A stretch of DNA of 35,568 nucleotides, from assembly GCA_030431755.1 (NCBI GenBank), contig JAUIIK010000044.1, positions 1-35,568 on the forward strand, in the 5' to 3' direction. The notes beneath the pieces were generated by a model that was given only the letters and a program-made list of their open reading frames with translations, had not been told where the DNA came from and made no database searches. Positions 1 through 8,581 of the stretch are shown here, in pieces (the first letter of the stretch is position 1; every line of letters begins with the position of its first letter). Both the position numbers and the translations under genes were made by a program. Origin of the DNA: Chloroflexia bacterium (GTDB lineage: Bacteria > Chloroflexota > Chloroflexia > Thermomicrobiales > CFX8).

Positions 1-1232
1 CGCAACGCGGGGATGTTGTTGGGATCGTTGGAAAGAACGGCCAGGAGCGTGGCTTCCCATTCGGCGGTGTCGCCGGCTTTTTCCAGGGCGTCCGCCAGGT
101 TGAGCAGCGATTGTTGCGCGTTTTCCGATTCGTCGCGCTCCTCGTATATTTCCGCGAATTTCCGGTATATGCGCGGATCGTCGGGCGCAATATCCTGCGC
201 CAGATCCAGCAGGTCGAGCCGGTCGCCCGATTCGCCGTCGTCATCGTCCTCCAGGTCGGCATAAAGCGAAACCATATCGAGCAGCCGGTCGACGGCTTTG
301 GCGCCCTTGTCGTTTGCAGCCTGGATCGAGGCGAGCTTCATGCAAAGCTCCATGTCCAGCGGGTAGTCGTCAGCGATCCGTTCGTAGAGAGCCATACCCT
401 CCGCGCGCAGGTTCTCGGACTCTTCGGCGAGCAACAGGTCAGCCAGCTCCAGGCGATTTTCTCGCAGCTTGGGCTTGGCGCTATCGCCCAGGCGGCTGCG
501 CGCCTCGGTCAGAAGGCGCAGGACGCTCGCCCGGTCGATGTTCAGCTCCAATGCCGATTCGGCCAGGGTCACGGCATCGCTGTAATTATCGTCGGCCATC
601 GAGATATTGGCCGCCTTTTTATAACAATCGAACGCCGCCTGGTACTTCTCGAATTCGCGATAAAGTTCCGCGATCGACATATAGAAATCGAGCGGACGGT
701 CATGCAGGCAGAGCAACTTTTCGATGATCAGGTTCGCCTGATTCATGTTGCCGTCGCGCATATAAAAACGCGCCAGCCGAATCCCCTGGCGAAGCGCGTC
801 GGTGGCGCGATCCATCGAAAACAGGACCGTAAACAGGCTCTTGCGCGACGATATCTCCTCCGACCGGCCTGTGGAGGGATAAGTATCGAGCAACTCGATG
901 GCGCGATCGATCTGCCCCTCGTCGATCAGGACGTTCACCGCGCGGCCAATGCAGACGCCGACTTCTTGATGATTATTCTGACGCAGGTGAATTTCCGCCA
1001 GCCGGATGTATGCCTCCGGGTGCATCGGAGAGACGTCGCGAGCCCGCGAATAAGCCTGAATCGCCGCGCCGTGGTTGCCCAGCGACTCGACCGTCCCGGC
1101 AGCGTCAGGGTGCAGCACGACAGCTTCGGCCGCGCCCAGCGAGCGGGCCAACGTCAAGAGTTCGAGCGAGAGTTTGTGCGGTTGTCCGTCGACATCGACC
1201 TCGACCCATACCCACACGCGACGATCAGTCAT
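1..1232 (-). CDS. ETF-alpha-like N-terminus joined to TPR protein (partial, runs off left edge)
   Basis: The frame is open from ATG 1232 to the window edge (410 codons, no stop). AGAAGGAG precedes the start, and it lies 48 bp after the etfB stop, exactly where etfA is expected. Residues 1 to about 56 (RVWVWVEVDVDGQPHKLS, then LELLTLARSLG and VESLGNHGA) read like the N-terminus of electron-transfer flavoprotein alpha. From about residue 57 the protein switches to tetratricopeptide repeats (AIQAYSRARDVSPMHPEAY, RLAEIHLRQNN) that continue to the edge with acidic, Leu/Ala-rich helical pairs. The FAD-binding C-terminal half of ETF alpha is absent. GC is about 73% at 1081-1140 but about 48-57% over most of 541-1020, with more A/T-ending codons. 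This is either a real fusion/rearrangement or an assembly chimera. The reading frame is certain; the biological unity of the product is not. Confidence 0.7.
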   Translation of the reverse strand, partial: MTDRRVWVWVEVDVDGQPHKLSLELLTLARSLGAAEAVVLHPDAAGTVESLGNHGAAIQAYSRARDVSPMHPEAYIRLAEIHLRQNNHQEVGVCIGRAVNVLIDEGQIDRAIELLDTYPSTGRSEEISSRKSLFTVLFSMDRATDALRQGIRLARFYMRDGNMNQANLIIEKLLCLHDRPLDFYMSIAELYREFEKYQAAFDCYKKAANISMADDNYSDAVTLAESALELNIDRASVLRLLTEARSRLGDSAKPKLRENRLELADLLLAEESENLRAEGMALYERIADDYPLDMELCMKLASIQAANDKGAKAVDRLLDMVSLYADLEDDDDGESGDRLDLLDLAQDIAPDDPRIYRKFAEIYEERDESENAQQSLLNLADALEKAGDTAEWEATLLAVLSNDPNNIPAL

Positions 1233-1280
1233 CAAATCTCCTTCTATGTATCTATCTACCAACTTGCGGTCTGGGATGCG

Positions 1281-2063
1281 CTAGATAATCTCGGCACGCT
1301 TCAAATAGGCGATGATCTGCTCGACGCTGTCGCCGCCGTCATCGTGGATCTTGACGCCCTCTTTCTCGACCGACTCGGTCGCGAGGTTCGTGACACGTTC
1401 CTGGGCTCCAGCCTCGCCGACACTGGCAGCCTCGACACCGAGATCGGCGATGGACCGGGTATCGACCGGCTTGCGCTTCGCCTGCATCAGGCCGCGGAAG
1501 GTCGGATAGCGCGGCTCGGCGATGCTGGCAGTCACGGTCAGGACCGCCGGAAGCGTTGCCTGGATCGTCTGGACGCCGGTGTCGACCGCGCGCTTGACCG
1601 TGATCGTGTCACCGTCGATTGCGGCTTCACGAGCGAAGGTCAGCTGCGGCAGATCGAGGAGTTCGGCGAGCGCGCCGGGCACGTTACCGCTGTAGGCGTC
1701 GGTGCTCTCGGTCGCGCATATGACCAGGTTCGCATCGAGCGTGCCAATCGCGGCGGCCAGGGTTCGGGCCGTCCCAAGTGCATCGGACCCCGCCAGCGCG
1801 TCGTCGACGATATGGACGGCGTTGTGGACGCCCATCGCCAGCGCGCGCCGCAACGCATCGTCGGCCGCTTCCGGCCCCATGGTGAGCGCCGTAACCTCGC
1901 CACCGTGCGCATCGGCGAGTTGCAGCGCGATCTCGACACCATATTCATCAGCAGTGTCGAGGACGGACTCGCCAGGATCGCGGACGAGCCGGCGGCTCTC
2001 CGGATCGACAATCATGGGTAGATCGGGGTTTGGAACGTGCTTCACGCAAACAACAATATTCAT
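1281..2063 (-). CDS. etfB: Electron transfer flavoprotein subunit beta
   Basis: 260 residues, the normal ETF beta length. It starts MNIVVCVKHVPNPDLP, the family N-terminus, and contains the AMP-binding-type segment with VICATESTDAYSGNVPGALAE followed by LPQLTFA. ETF beta forms a soluble heterodimer with ETF alpha and carries electrons from acyl-CoA and other flavin dehydrogenases to the quinone pool via ETF-quinone oxidoreductase. AAGG sits upstream of ATG 2063, a weak ribosome site. The next gene downstream has a strong site and begins as etfA, so the two would be co-transcribed. Because that etfA is replaced after about 56 codons by TPR sequence, this subunit has no complete partner in the window. 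Confidence 0.93.
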   Translation of the reverse strand: MNIVVCVKHVPNPDLPMIVDPESRRLVRDPGESVLDTADEYGVEIALQLADAHGGEVTALTMGPEAADDALRRALAMGVHNAVHIVDDALAGSDALGTARTLAAAIGTLDANLVICATESTDAYSGNVPGALAELLDLPQLTFAREAAIDGDTITVKRAVDTGVQTIQATLPAVLTVTASIAEPRYPTFRGLMQAKRKPVDTRSIADLGVEAASVGEAGAQERVTNLATESVEKEGVKIHDDGGDSVEQIIAYLKRAEII

Positions 2064-2347
2064 AGAGAAACCTTACGCTGGATGTACGGGCCATCTTCGA
2101 GCGGTTCAGACCGCGAAACATCATAGGAGAGCGACGCTGCTAATTCAACCAAACCCGGTCTCAGCGTCACGCATGACCCGGCCAGCATGCGACCAGTCAC
2201 GCTATTTAGTGCGTATTCCTATATCGGGAAGTGCGGATCAACATGTACGCTTAACCCGGTCGCGCCGCCAGAGCGCTGAACGCTCGAAGGCGGCATCGCG
2301 ACCAGCAACCAACGTCCGTTGCAAGACTCAAAGGGGAGTGGGACGAC

Positions 2348-3184
2348 GTGGCAGCGACAGCCCTGGATTATCACAGCCTATGGTCGCAGAAAGTCTTCGC
2401 GACCGGCGCGCGTGTCAGCGAGATACGGTTCCGGCCGAATCACTTCTGCCCGATGCACTGGCACAAACGGCCGAGCCTGGGCATTGTGCTGAAAGGAGAA
2501 ATCAGCAAGCAGTTCACCAATTCCTCCGTCGCGATCCCTGCTAACGACGGCTACACGCTGCCCGAGGGAATTCTCCACAGCGACCGCTTCGAACCCGGTA
2601 GCCGCACTGTTGTCATCGAGCTCGAGCCGACGCACCCGCTGAGCGCCCAACGCCTCGATGTCTGCAGTCAGATCTTCGAACGCTGGCACAGGATCAAGGA
2701 TGAGCAGCTGCGCTGGCTCGGCCAGCGTCTGGCGCGCGAATTGCAGCGCCCCGACGAAGCCGCCGTGCTGGCGATTGACGGCTTGATCGGCGAGGTGCTC
2801 TCCGTTGCAACCCGTGCCGCCATCGATGTCGAAGAGTCCGAGATACCTGATTGGCTCATCGAGGCGCGCGACATTGCCAGAAACCAGATCAACCGGCGCG
2901 TCCCGGTGGCGGAGATCGCCGATCGCGTCGGCGTCCATCCCGCTTATCTCGCGCGCCGCTTCCGGGCCGAGTTCGGCGTAACGCCCGGAACCTATGCTCG
3001 CAATGCGCGGCTCGACTGGGCCGCCGGCCAGCTCATCGAGAGCGATCTGCCGATCGCCGAACTAGCGATCCAGGCCGGCTTCTCCGACCAGAGCCATTTC
3101 ACGCGGGCCTTCCGGCGCTACCTCGACCAGACACCGGCGCAGTACCGCGAGAGCTACCGGCGCTTGGGCGAAGTCGCGCGCTAG
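2348..3184 (+). CDS. AraC-family transcriptional regulator with N-terminal cupin
   Basis: 278 residues from GTG 2348, preceded by AAAGGGGAG; no closer ATG fits the family length. Residues about 20-90 resemble a cupin sensor domain (FRPNHFCPMHWHKRPSLG, with clustered His, then a glycine-rich turn and LPEGILHSDRF). Residues about 175-272 hold the double helix-turn-helix DNA-binding domain: PVAEIADRVGVHPAYLARRF, then LPIAELAIQAGFSDQSHFTR and FRRYLDQTPAQYR, the standard AraC signature. The ligand is not predictable. It converges with tenA; the two stop codons share the CTAG at 3181-3184. Its position next to divergently oriented etfB could mean it regulates that operon, but nothing in the sequence proves it. 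Confidence 0.92.
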   Translation: MAATALDYHSLWSQKVFATGARVSEIRFRPNHFCPMHWHKRPSLGIVLKGEISKQFTNSSVAIPANDGYTLPEGILHSDRFEPGSRTVVIELEPTHPLSAQRLDVCSQIFERWHRIKDEQLRWLGQRLARELQRPDEAAVLAIDGLIGEVLSVATRAAIDVEESEIPDWLIEARDIARNQINRRVPVAEIADRVGVHPAYLARRFRAEFGVTPGTYARNARLDWAAGQLIESDLPIAELAIQAGFSDQSHFTRAFRRYLDQTPAQYRESYRRLGEVAR

Positions 3185-3873
3185 GAAGCGGTGGCCGCCT
3201 CGGGCCAGCGCTCGCGCTTCCAGGCCATCTCCCAGAAGCCGAGCTCGTAGCGGCTGCTCAACACGAACGCGCTCCGGGCCGTCTCAATCTGGTCGACCCG
3301 CGCAGCGACCGCTAGCTCGTTGAAGCGCTCGATGGCCCAGTAGACAAGCTCGCCATACTCAGCGGAGGCGTACTCCTCGATCCAGGCCGCATAGCGTGCA
3401 TCCTCCGGCAGGCCCCGCTGCTGTAGCTCCAGGCCGATATCGTGATAGCCCCAATGGCAGGGCAGCGTCGCCGCCAGGCTAACCAGCAGATCACCTTGAT
3501 GGACCGACGCCAGAAGGTGGTTGCAATAGGCCTCGCAGGCCGGAGCGGGCTCGATGTTGTCCAAGCGCGCCGGATCGCCCTCGAAGCGCCCGTAGAGCGC
3601 TCGCAAGGCGTCGATCTCGGTATCCACCGTCGACGTCACCAGCCGGCTCAGCTGCGCCATCGACACGAGGTCCGGCGCGCTCGACGCGGCGATTGCAAGC
3701 ACCCGCACGAACCGCAGCAGGAACTGGTAGTCCTGCTCCAGGTAGTAGCGGAAGATCTCGGCCGGCAACGCGCCGCTGCCGATGCCCTGCACCGTTGGGT
3801 GCTCGATAGTCCGCCGATGCAACGCCGCCGTTTCCTCGCGCAACGCATCAAACAGTGGCTGAGGCACGCTCAA
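3181..3873 (-). CDS. tenA: Thiaminase II / aminopyrimidine aminohydrolase TenA
   Basis: 230 residues, the usual TenA length, all alpha-helical. The enzyme hydrolyses degraded thiamine pyrimidine (aminomethyl-HMP) to HMP for salvage, and thiamine itself more slowly. All expected catalytic positions are visible: Asp48 in LEQDYQF, Tyr116 in CEAYCNHL, nucleophile Cys139 in ATLPCHWGYHDIG, Tyr168 in WIEEYAS and Glu215 in LGFWEMAW. This places it in the Cys-type (TenA_C) class. It is the last gene of the thiamine operon and its start overlaps the thiS stop by 4 bp (3870-3873). It supplies HMP to ThiD, complementing the de novo thiazole branch encoded upstream. Confidence 0.95.
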   Translation of the reverse strand: MSVPQPLFDALREETAALHRRTIEHPTVQGIGSGALPAEIFRYYLEQDYQFLLRFVRVLAIAASSAPDLVSMAQLSRLVTSTVDTEIDALRALYGRFEGDPARLDNIEPAPACEAYCNHLLASVHQGDLLVSLAATLPCHWGYHDIGLELQQRGLPEDARYAAWIEEYASAEYGELVYWAIERFNELAVAARVDQIETARSAFVLSSRYELGFWEMAWKRERWPEAATAS

Positions 3874-4091
3874 CCGCCCCCGACCATCTGCAGCAGCTCG
3901 AGATGATCGCCAGCCGCGATTCCGGTTTCGTCAAAGTCGTAGCGCGGGATGATCTCCCCGTTTAGCTCGACGGCTACCATGCGGCGCTCGATCTCGCGCG
4001 CATCGAGCAACGCGCCAATCGTTGTGCCGGGCGCTACCTCGATCTCCTTGCCGTTGAGCGTGATCGTTTGTGTCGTTGTCTGTGATGTCAT
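3870..4091 (-). CDS. thiS: Sulfur carrier protein ThiS
   Basis: 73 residues with a ubiquitin-like fold pattern: ITLNGKEIEV, then PGTTIGALLDA, VAVELNGEIIPR and a C-terminal LELLQMVGGG. The terminal Gly-Gly is adenylated by ThiF/MoeB-type enzymes and converted to a thiocarboxylate that donates sulfur to ThiG for thiazole synthesis. No adenylating enzyme or glycine/tyrosine oxidase (ThiO/ThiH) is present in this window, so they must lie elsewhere. ATGA overlaps join it to tenI upstream and tenA downstream, indicating translational coupling. Confidence 0.96.
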   Translation of the reverse strand: MTSQTTTQTITLNGKEIEVAPGTTIGALLDAREIERRMVAVELNGEIIPRYDFDETGIAAGDHLELLQMVGGG

Positions 4092-4726
4092 GCGTCGTCA
4101 ATCTCCTGTTCAATGGTTCGCGCAAGCCGTGTCGTCGTCGCATGCGGATCGTCTGCCAACAGCAGTTCGCGTCCAATAGCGACCCCGTGGGCGCCGGCCG
4201 TGAACACCTGCGGCAACCGCTCGACGGTGATGCCGCCAATCGCGACGACTGGAATCTCTACTGCGGTGGTGATCTCAGCGAGCCAGTCCAGCCCGCGTCC
4301 CGGTTCGCCTTCTTTGCTCGGTGTATCGTAGATGTGGCCGGCGATGAGGTAGGACGCCCGCTGCTCTTCAGCTCGTTTCGCGCCGTCGACATCGTGGACT
4401 GAGCGTCCAACTAGTCGGCGTTCGCCCAAGAGCTGCCGGGCGTCCTCGACCTCGAAGCTGCGCTCGCCTAGCTGCACGCCGTCGGCCATTGCCAGCAACG
4501 CCACGTCGATACGGTCGTTGACAATGACGCGCGTGCCGGGGTGGCCAGACAGCTCACGCCGCAACGAGCGCGCCATGCGGAGCGCGTCGCCGCCGGAGAG
4601 ATCACGCATACGCAAATGGATCGCGCCGCAGCCGGCGCTAGCGCAGCGCGTTGCGATCCCAAGGAACTCGACCGGCTTGACGACGCCAAGCGGGCCGATC
4701 AGATGCAGTCTGGGAACGTCTGTCAT
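4088..4726 (-). CDS. tenI: Thiazole tautomerase TenI-like (ThiE paralogue)
   Basis: 212 residues, a TIM barrel of the ThiE/TenI superfamily. It keeps VIVNDRIDVALLAMADGVQLG and VVAIGGI, but the phosphate/substrate loop reads GRSVHDVDGAKRAE and then YLIAGHIYDTPSKEGEPGRG. That pattern (GRSVHS..., GHVF.T, PGRG) is typical of TenI, and His131 matches the catalytic histidine of Bacillus TenI. TenI aromatises the thiazole product of ThiG to its carboxylate tautomer. A true ThiE lies directly upstream, so this copy need not make thiamine phosphate. It overlaps both neighbours by 4 bp. The alternative is a second ThiE with altered specificity; the operon position next to thiG/thiS favours TenI. Confidence 0.85.
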   Translation of the reverse strand: MTDVPRLHLIGPLGVVKPVEFLGIATRCASAGCGAIHLRMRDLSGGDALRMARSLRRELSGHPGTRVIVNDRIDVALLAMADGVQLGERSFEVEDARQLLGERRLVGRSVHDVDGAKRAEEQRASYLIAGHIYDTPSKEGEPGRGLDWLAEITTAVEIPVVAIGGITVERLPQVFTAGAHGVAIGRELLLADDPHATTTRLARTIEQEIDDA

Positions 4727-5367
4727 TGCATTGCCTCAACGAGTTCTTGCGCCGCCGCGCGTGGATCGTCCGCGAAGAGGATGGCACTGACGACGGCAAC
4801 GCCGGCAGCTCCGGCCTCTAGCACACCCCGCGCGTTGGCCTGATCTATCCCTCCAATCCCGATACAGGGCAGAGCGACACGATCTAATGTTCGGCGAAAC
4901 GCCGGCAAGCCCAGCGCCGGGCCGGCGTCGGCCTTCGTTTGCGTCCCAAATACAGGACCGATGCCGAGATAGCTGGCACCGGCCGCGATGGCAGCCTGGC
5001 GATCTTCCTCAGCCTCGGGCGAATAGCCGATGACAGCATCAGGGCCGAGCAGCTCGCGCGCCACGGCCACCGGCAGATCATCGACACCCAGATGCACCCC
5101 GTTCGCGCCGCAGGCCAACGCGATGTCAACTCGGTCGTTGATCAGGAACAGGACGTCACGCTCACAGCAGATACGTCGTAAACGCTGCGCGGCGTCCAGC
5201 GCGACCCGGTCCTTCCAGCCCTTGGCGCGTAGCTGCACAGCCGTGACGCCGCCGTCAATCGCCGCTGAGACAATCGACGTCAACCGCTCAAGCGAGTCAA
5301 TCCGCGGATCGGTCACGAGGTAGCAGAAGAGCCGCTGGCGCACCTCGCTCTCGGCGGCGACGCTCAC
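4723..5367 (-). CDS. thiE: Thiamine-phosphate synthase ThiE
   Basis: 214 residues. ThiE joins HMP diphosphate and thiazole phosphate to give thiamine phosphate. The TIM-barrel signatures are present in order: YLVTDPR at the N-terminus, [13 protein letters not shown] (substrate Arg), [29 protein letters not shown] (metal/diphosphate Asp pair), [15 protein letters not shown] (phosphate loop) and CIGIGGID near the end. The start overlaps the thiG stop by 4 bp and the stop overlaps the tenI start by 4 bp. Confidence 0.95.
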   Translation of the reverse strand: MSVAAESEVRQRLFCYLVTDPRIDSLERLTSIVSAAIDGGVTAVQLRAKGWKDRVALDAAQRLRRICCERDVLFLINDRVDIALACGANGVHLGVDDLPVAVARELLGPDAVIGYSPEAEEDRQAAIAAGASYLGIGPVFGTQTKADAGPALGLPAFRRTLDRVALPCIGIGGIDQANARGVLEAGAAGVAVVSAILFADDPRAAAQELVEAMQ

Positions 5368-6167
5368 CGGCTAATGCCGGTCGTCGGGCTGCTGGGGCTG
5401 GCCTGGGCGCGCTTCTCGATACGACCCGCGAGATAAGCGTCACGGCCGGCCTCGATGCCGGCCCGCATCGCCCGCGCCATGCGTGTCGGATCGCCCGCCT
5501 GGGCAATCGCCGTGTTGATCAGACAAGCGTCCGCGCCGAGCTCCATCGCCAGCGCCGCGTCGCTTGGCGCGCCAATCCCGGCGTCGACAACAACCGGCAC
5601 CGACGACTGCTCGACGATCATCTGGATGCGGTCGAAGTGCGTCAGCCCCTGGCCGGATCCAATCGGCGCTGCCAACGGCATCACGGTCGCGCAGCCAGCG
5701 TCCTCCAGCCGTTTGGCCAGCACCGGATCGTCCATGATGTAGGGCAGGACGGTGAACCCTTCGGCAACTAGCGTCTCGGCGGCTGCGAGCGTCCCGACCG
5801 GGTCTGGGAAGAGATACTTCGGGTCCGGTATGACCTCCAGCTTGACCCAGTCCGACAGACCCATCGACCGCGCCAGACGGGCTATGCGCACGGCTTCGTC
5901 AGCCGTGGCGCAACCGGCCGTATTCGGCAGGATCTGATATTTCTCCCAGTCGACGTCTTCAAGCACGCTACGGCTGGCGGGATCGTCGAAATCGATCCGG
6001 CGCAGGGCCACGGTGATCATCTCCGCGCCGCCGGCTTCGAGCGCCCCGTTCATCTCCTCGGACGAACGCCACTTGCCGGTGCCCATGATGAGGCGCGAGG
6101 TGAATTCGCGCCCGGCAATCGTGAGCCGGCTATCGGTCGTCGTCTGCTGTTGTTCAGATACGGTCAC
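5364..6167 (-). CDS. thiG: Thiazole synthase ThiG
   Basis: 267 residues, normal for ThiG. The enzyme condenses deoxyxylulose phosphate, dehydroglycine and ThiS-thiocarboxylate sulfur to form the thiazole phosphate. Visible signatures: [53 protein letters not shown] with the Schiff-base lysine Lys109, [10 protein letters not shown] and [14 protein letters not shown], followed by [20 protein letters not shown]. It is translationally coupled to thiD (overlap 6164-6167) and thiE (5364-5367). Confidence 0.97.
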   Translation of the reverse strand: MTVSEQQQTTTDSRLTIAGREFTSRLIMGTGKWRSSEEMNGALEAGGAEMITVALRRIDFDDPASRSVLEDVDWEKYQILPNTAGCATADEAVRIARLARSMGLSDWVKLEVIPDPKYLFPDPVGTLAAAETLVAEGFTVLPYIMDDPVLAKRLEDAGCATVMPLAAPIGSGQGLTHFDRIQMIVEQSSVPVVVDAGIGAPSDAALAMELGADACLINTAIAQAGDPTRMARAMRAGIEAGRDAYLAGRIEKRAQASPSSPTTGISR

Positions 6168-6991
6168 GAGTACATCCTTTCGATCTGCGGTTGGTGTGCG
6201 TGAAAGTGGTTGATCGGCGATCTGCCGCCGCCGACAGCGTAGCCGTGCTTGAGTCCGGCATAGACAAAGGCCTTGCCCTGCGTGATCGCTGCGTCGAGCG
6301 CGAGCCCACGCGCGATTCCGGCGGCTATGGCAGCGCTCAGGCTACAGCCGGTGCCGTGCGTGTGATAGGTGTCGATGTGTTCGGCGCGCAGCCAGCGCTC
6401 GGTCGTGCCGTCAGTGAAGAGATCGTCAGCGCTATCGGTCCGGTGCCCGCCTTTAACGAGGACGGCGCGCGCCCCGCGCTCCAACATGATCTCCGCCGAC
6501 CGGCGCATGTCATCGTCGCCCTCGATCGCGACGCCGGACAGCGCCGCCGCCTCCCGAAGATTCGGCGTAATCAACCGCGCGCGCGGCACAAGCTCGTTTT
6601 GCAGGATGCCCATCGCGTCGGCTTCGAGCAGCGGATAGCCAGTCGAGGTGAACGCGACCGGGTCGACGACGACATGGAGGTCGGGGTAAGCATCGAGCGT
6701 CTCGACGACGGCTGCAATGATCTGGCGGTTGGCCAGCATCCCGGTCTTCGCGGCACGCGGGGCGATGTCGTCCATGACTGCCCGAATCTGCTCCGCAACC
6801 AGCCCGGGCGCCAGGTGAAAGGCGTCGCGCACCTCGCGCGTGTTCTGGGCAGTAACTGCGGTGATCGCGGAGGTTCCGAATGCGCCGAGCGCCGCGAAGG
6901 TCTTGAGATCGGCCTGAATGCCGGCCCCGCCGCCGGAATCGGACCCGGCGATCGTCAGAGCCGCCGGCCAGGCGTCGTTGGACGTAGACAT
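6164..6991 (-). CDS. thiD: Hydroxymethylpyrimidine/phosphomethylpyrimidine kinase ThiD
   Basis: 275 residues, ribokinase fold. It phosphorylates HMP twice to HMP diphosphate. Visible motifs are [20 protein letters not shown] (substrate loop), [40 protein letters not shown] and [18 protein letters not shown] (anion hole and catalytic region). It is the first gene of the thiamine operon, with GAGGAG upstream of ATG 6991. The leader above it carries a terminator (7046-7073) and a TPP aptamer (7097-7189). Confidence 0.96.
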   Translation of the reverse strand: MSTSNDAWPAALTIAGSDSGGGAGIQADLKTFAALGAFGTSAITAVTAQNTREVRDAFHLAPGLVAEQIRAVMDDIAPRAAKTGMLANRQIIAAVVETLDAYPDLHVVVDPVAFTSTGYPLLEADAMGILQNELVPRARLITPNLREAAALSGVAIEGDDDMRRSAEIMLERGARAVLVKGGHRTDSADDLFTDGTTERWLRAEHIDTYHTHGTGCSLSAAIAAGIARGLALDAAITQGKAFVYAGLKHGYAVGGGRSPINHFHAHQPQIERMYS

Positions 6992-7045
6992 GCCGTCTCC
7001 TCACTCTCCCTTCAGCAGGCGGCTCGCACAGACCCAGCGCATACG

Positions 7046-7073
7046 AAAAACCGCCGACTTCGACCGTCGACGG
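7046..7073 (-). terminator. Intrinsic terminator, expression platform of the TPP riboswitch
   Basis: Read on the minus strand, CCGUCGAC (7073-7066) pairs over 8 bp (one G.U) with GUCGGCGG (7058-7051) around a 7-nt loop, followed by UUUUU at 7050-7046. It lies between the aptamer and thiD. TPP binding would be expected to favour this hairpin and stop transcription before the operon. Confidence 0.85.
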
Positions 7074-7096
7074 TGCTCAAAGGGTGTCGCGTGCTT

Positions 7097-7189
7097 GGTG
7101 CCGTCCCTACGCTGGTACAAACCAGATCAGGTTCGGAGGGTTAGCCGACCTCGCGGCAGTCTCAGCGCCTGTGCGCTCCCCTGGCAACC
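7097..7189 (-). promoter_or_regulatory. TPP (THI-box) riboswitch
   Basis: On the minus strand the conserved THI-box order is complete: AGGGGAGC (7182-7175), GCUGAGA with CUGAGA at 7165-7160, then CCCUCCGAACCUGAU and CUGGUUUGUACCAGCGUAGGG ending at 7104. The closing P1 stem is GGUUGCC (7189-7183) with GGCACC (7102-7097). It sits about 105 nt upstream of thiD and precedes an intrinsic terminator, so it controls the six-gene thiamine operon by transcription attenuation. Confidence 0.97.
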
Positions 7190-7258
7190 GTCATTCTCTT
7201 AACTTGCTAGTCTACCAGTGCCGACGGATACACGCGGATACATGAGTGCGAGGCATCG

Positions 7259-7978
7259 ATGCAATTTGGCTACGACGGAGCGATTCTGGAGCTTGCGCCA
7301 ACGCTTGTCGCGGGCGTGCTCTGGTGCCGAAACATCGACAACACGCGCCAGGTGCAAGCTATCTCGGATCTACTACAAGATGCCACGAAACGCGCCAATG
7401 AGCGCTACCCGGAGAACGCGGACATCGCGCGCGACCCAGCTATCGCCGCCTGGCGCGAGATCTACTCGAAGCTCGGCCTGACACCCAATCGTTACCCGTG
7501 TGCCGCCGAGAGCCTCATCCGCCGTGCCGTCTCCGGCCAGCCGGTCCCAAACATCTCGCCGCTTGTCGATCTATGCAACGCCGTCTCACTCGACCACGCC
7601 ATCCCGGTCGCGCCTTTCGATCTGCGGCTGGTCGAGGGAGACTGCCTGGTGCGATTGGCAACTGGCGCGGAAGTCTTCCGGACCATCGGCTCCGCCGACC
7701 TCCAGCCCATCCCGGCCGGCGAAGCCGTCTACGCCGACGCGACGAACGAAGTGCTTTCCCGCCGCTGGAACTGGCGGCAGACCGGAAAAGGGGCAATCCA
7801 ACCAGCTACAGCCGACATCCTCATCACGACCGAGGCAGTCCACGCCGGAGGCCGCGAGACGGTCGAGCACGCAGTAGCGGCGCTCGCAGCCGGGATCGCA
7901 GACCACTTTGGCGTACATGCCACGACCGATGTGCTAGCGAGCGACAACCCGCACAGCGACCAGCCTGCGCCGGGCTAA
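7259..7978 (+). CDS. B3/B4 tRNA-binding-domain protein (PheT editing-like)
   Basis: 239 residues from ATG 7259. The sequence matches free-standing B3/4-domain proteins, related to the editing module of phenylalanyl-tRNA synthetase beta: AWREIYSKLGLTPNRYPCAAE, then LIRRAVSGQPVPNISPLVDL and NAVSLDHAIPVAPFDL, followed by GEAVYADATNEVLSRRWNW and ILITTEAVHAGGRETVEHAV. Such proteins are thought to act on mischarged tRNA or amino-acid analogues, but the substrate is unproven. It is transcribed divergently from the thiamine operon; the gap between them holds the riboswitch leader. Confidence 0.85.
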   Translation: MQFGYDGAILELAPTLVAGVLWCRNIDNTRQVQAISDLLQDATKRANERYPENADIARDPAIAAWREIYSKLGLTPNRYPCAAESLIRRAVSGQPVPNISPLVDLCNAVSLDHAIPVAPFDLRLVEGDCLVRLATGAEVFRTIGSADLQPIPAGEAVYADATNEVLSRRWNWRQTGKGAIQPATADILITTEAVHAGGRETVEHAVAALAAGIADHFGVHATTDVLASDNPHSDQPAPG

Positions 7979-8031
7979 GCTATCAGCCTGGATCGGTTGA
8001 ATCGCCGCACTACGGGACTGAAGGAGGCAGT

Positions 8032-8502
8032 ATGGACATCCTCGGGATCAAACACATGGCTATCGCGGTGCGCGACGTCGACACTGCGCTCGCCCAGTAC
8101 CAGCGCTTTCTCGGCGTCGATCCCGCCATTGAGCCGATGGACCTGACCAAAGGCGGCTCGCGCGAGGCCCACTTCGACTTCGGCGCTGTCGAGATCCAAC
8201 TCTGCCAATCCTATGAGCCCGGCCACCGCTTCGCGCAGCACATCGACCAGCATGGCGAGGGGCTGCACCACGTCTGCCTCTCCGTTTCGGACATCCACGT
8301 CGCGGTCGAGCAGGCACTGGCGGCGGGCGCGGAGCTCAAGGAGTGCTCCTCCTGCAACGTCACCGGCATCCACGAACACAGCGAGGGCTGGATCTGCTTT
8401 CTCAAGGGTGAATCCGTACCGGGCATGGAGATCGAATTCATGCAGGTCTACGAGCCGGATGAGGTCCCGGAACGCTTTCGCAGCAGTCCGCGCAACATGT
8501 AG
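8032..8502 (+). CDS. Glyoxalase/VOC-fold protein, methylmalonyl-CoA epimerase-like
   Basis: 156 residues from ATG 8032, preceded by AAGGAGG at 8021-8027; the frame is open further upstream but that part overlaps the previous gene. Two paired betaalphabetabetabeta modules are visible: IKHMAIAVRDVDTALAQYQ with metal-ligand His8, and GEGLHHVCLSVSDIHVAVEQ with a second His, ending with a Glu in MEIEFMQVYEP. The GEGLHH block is characteristic of methylmalonyl-CoA epimerases. There is no mutase gene nearby, so other VOC chemistry (isomerase, dioxygenase or lyase) remains possible. Confidence 0.8.
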   Translation: MDILGIKHMAIAVRDVDTALAQYQRFLGVDPAIEPMDLTKGGSREAHFDFGAVEIQLCQSYEPGHRFAQHIDQHGEGLHHVCLSVSDIHVAVEQALAAGAELKECSSCNVTGIHEHSEGWICFLKGESVPGMEIEFMQVYEPDEVPERFRSSPRNM

Positions 8503-8581
8503 CAGTTGCGGCACTCCGCGACTCTATCTAAACTGCCGCAGGCAGCAGCGGGGATAAGCTCGGGGAAAGGGTGGGTCTCCC

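Noticed and set aside
111-2021. 636-codon open frame on the plus strand
   Set aside because: It is the antisense shadow of etfB and of the ETF/TPR gene. It crosses both without family similarity and has no ribosome site.
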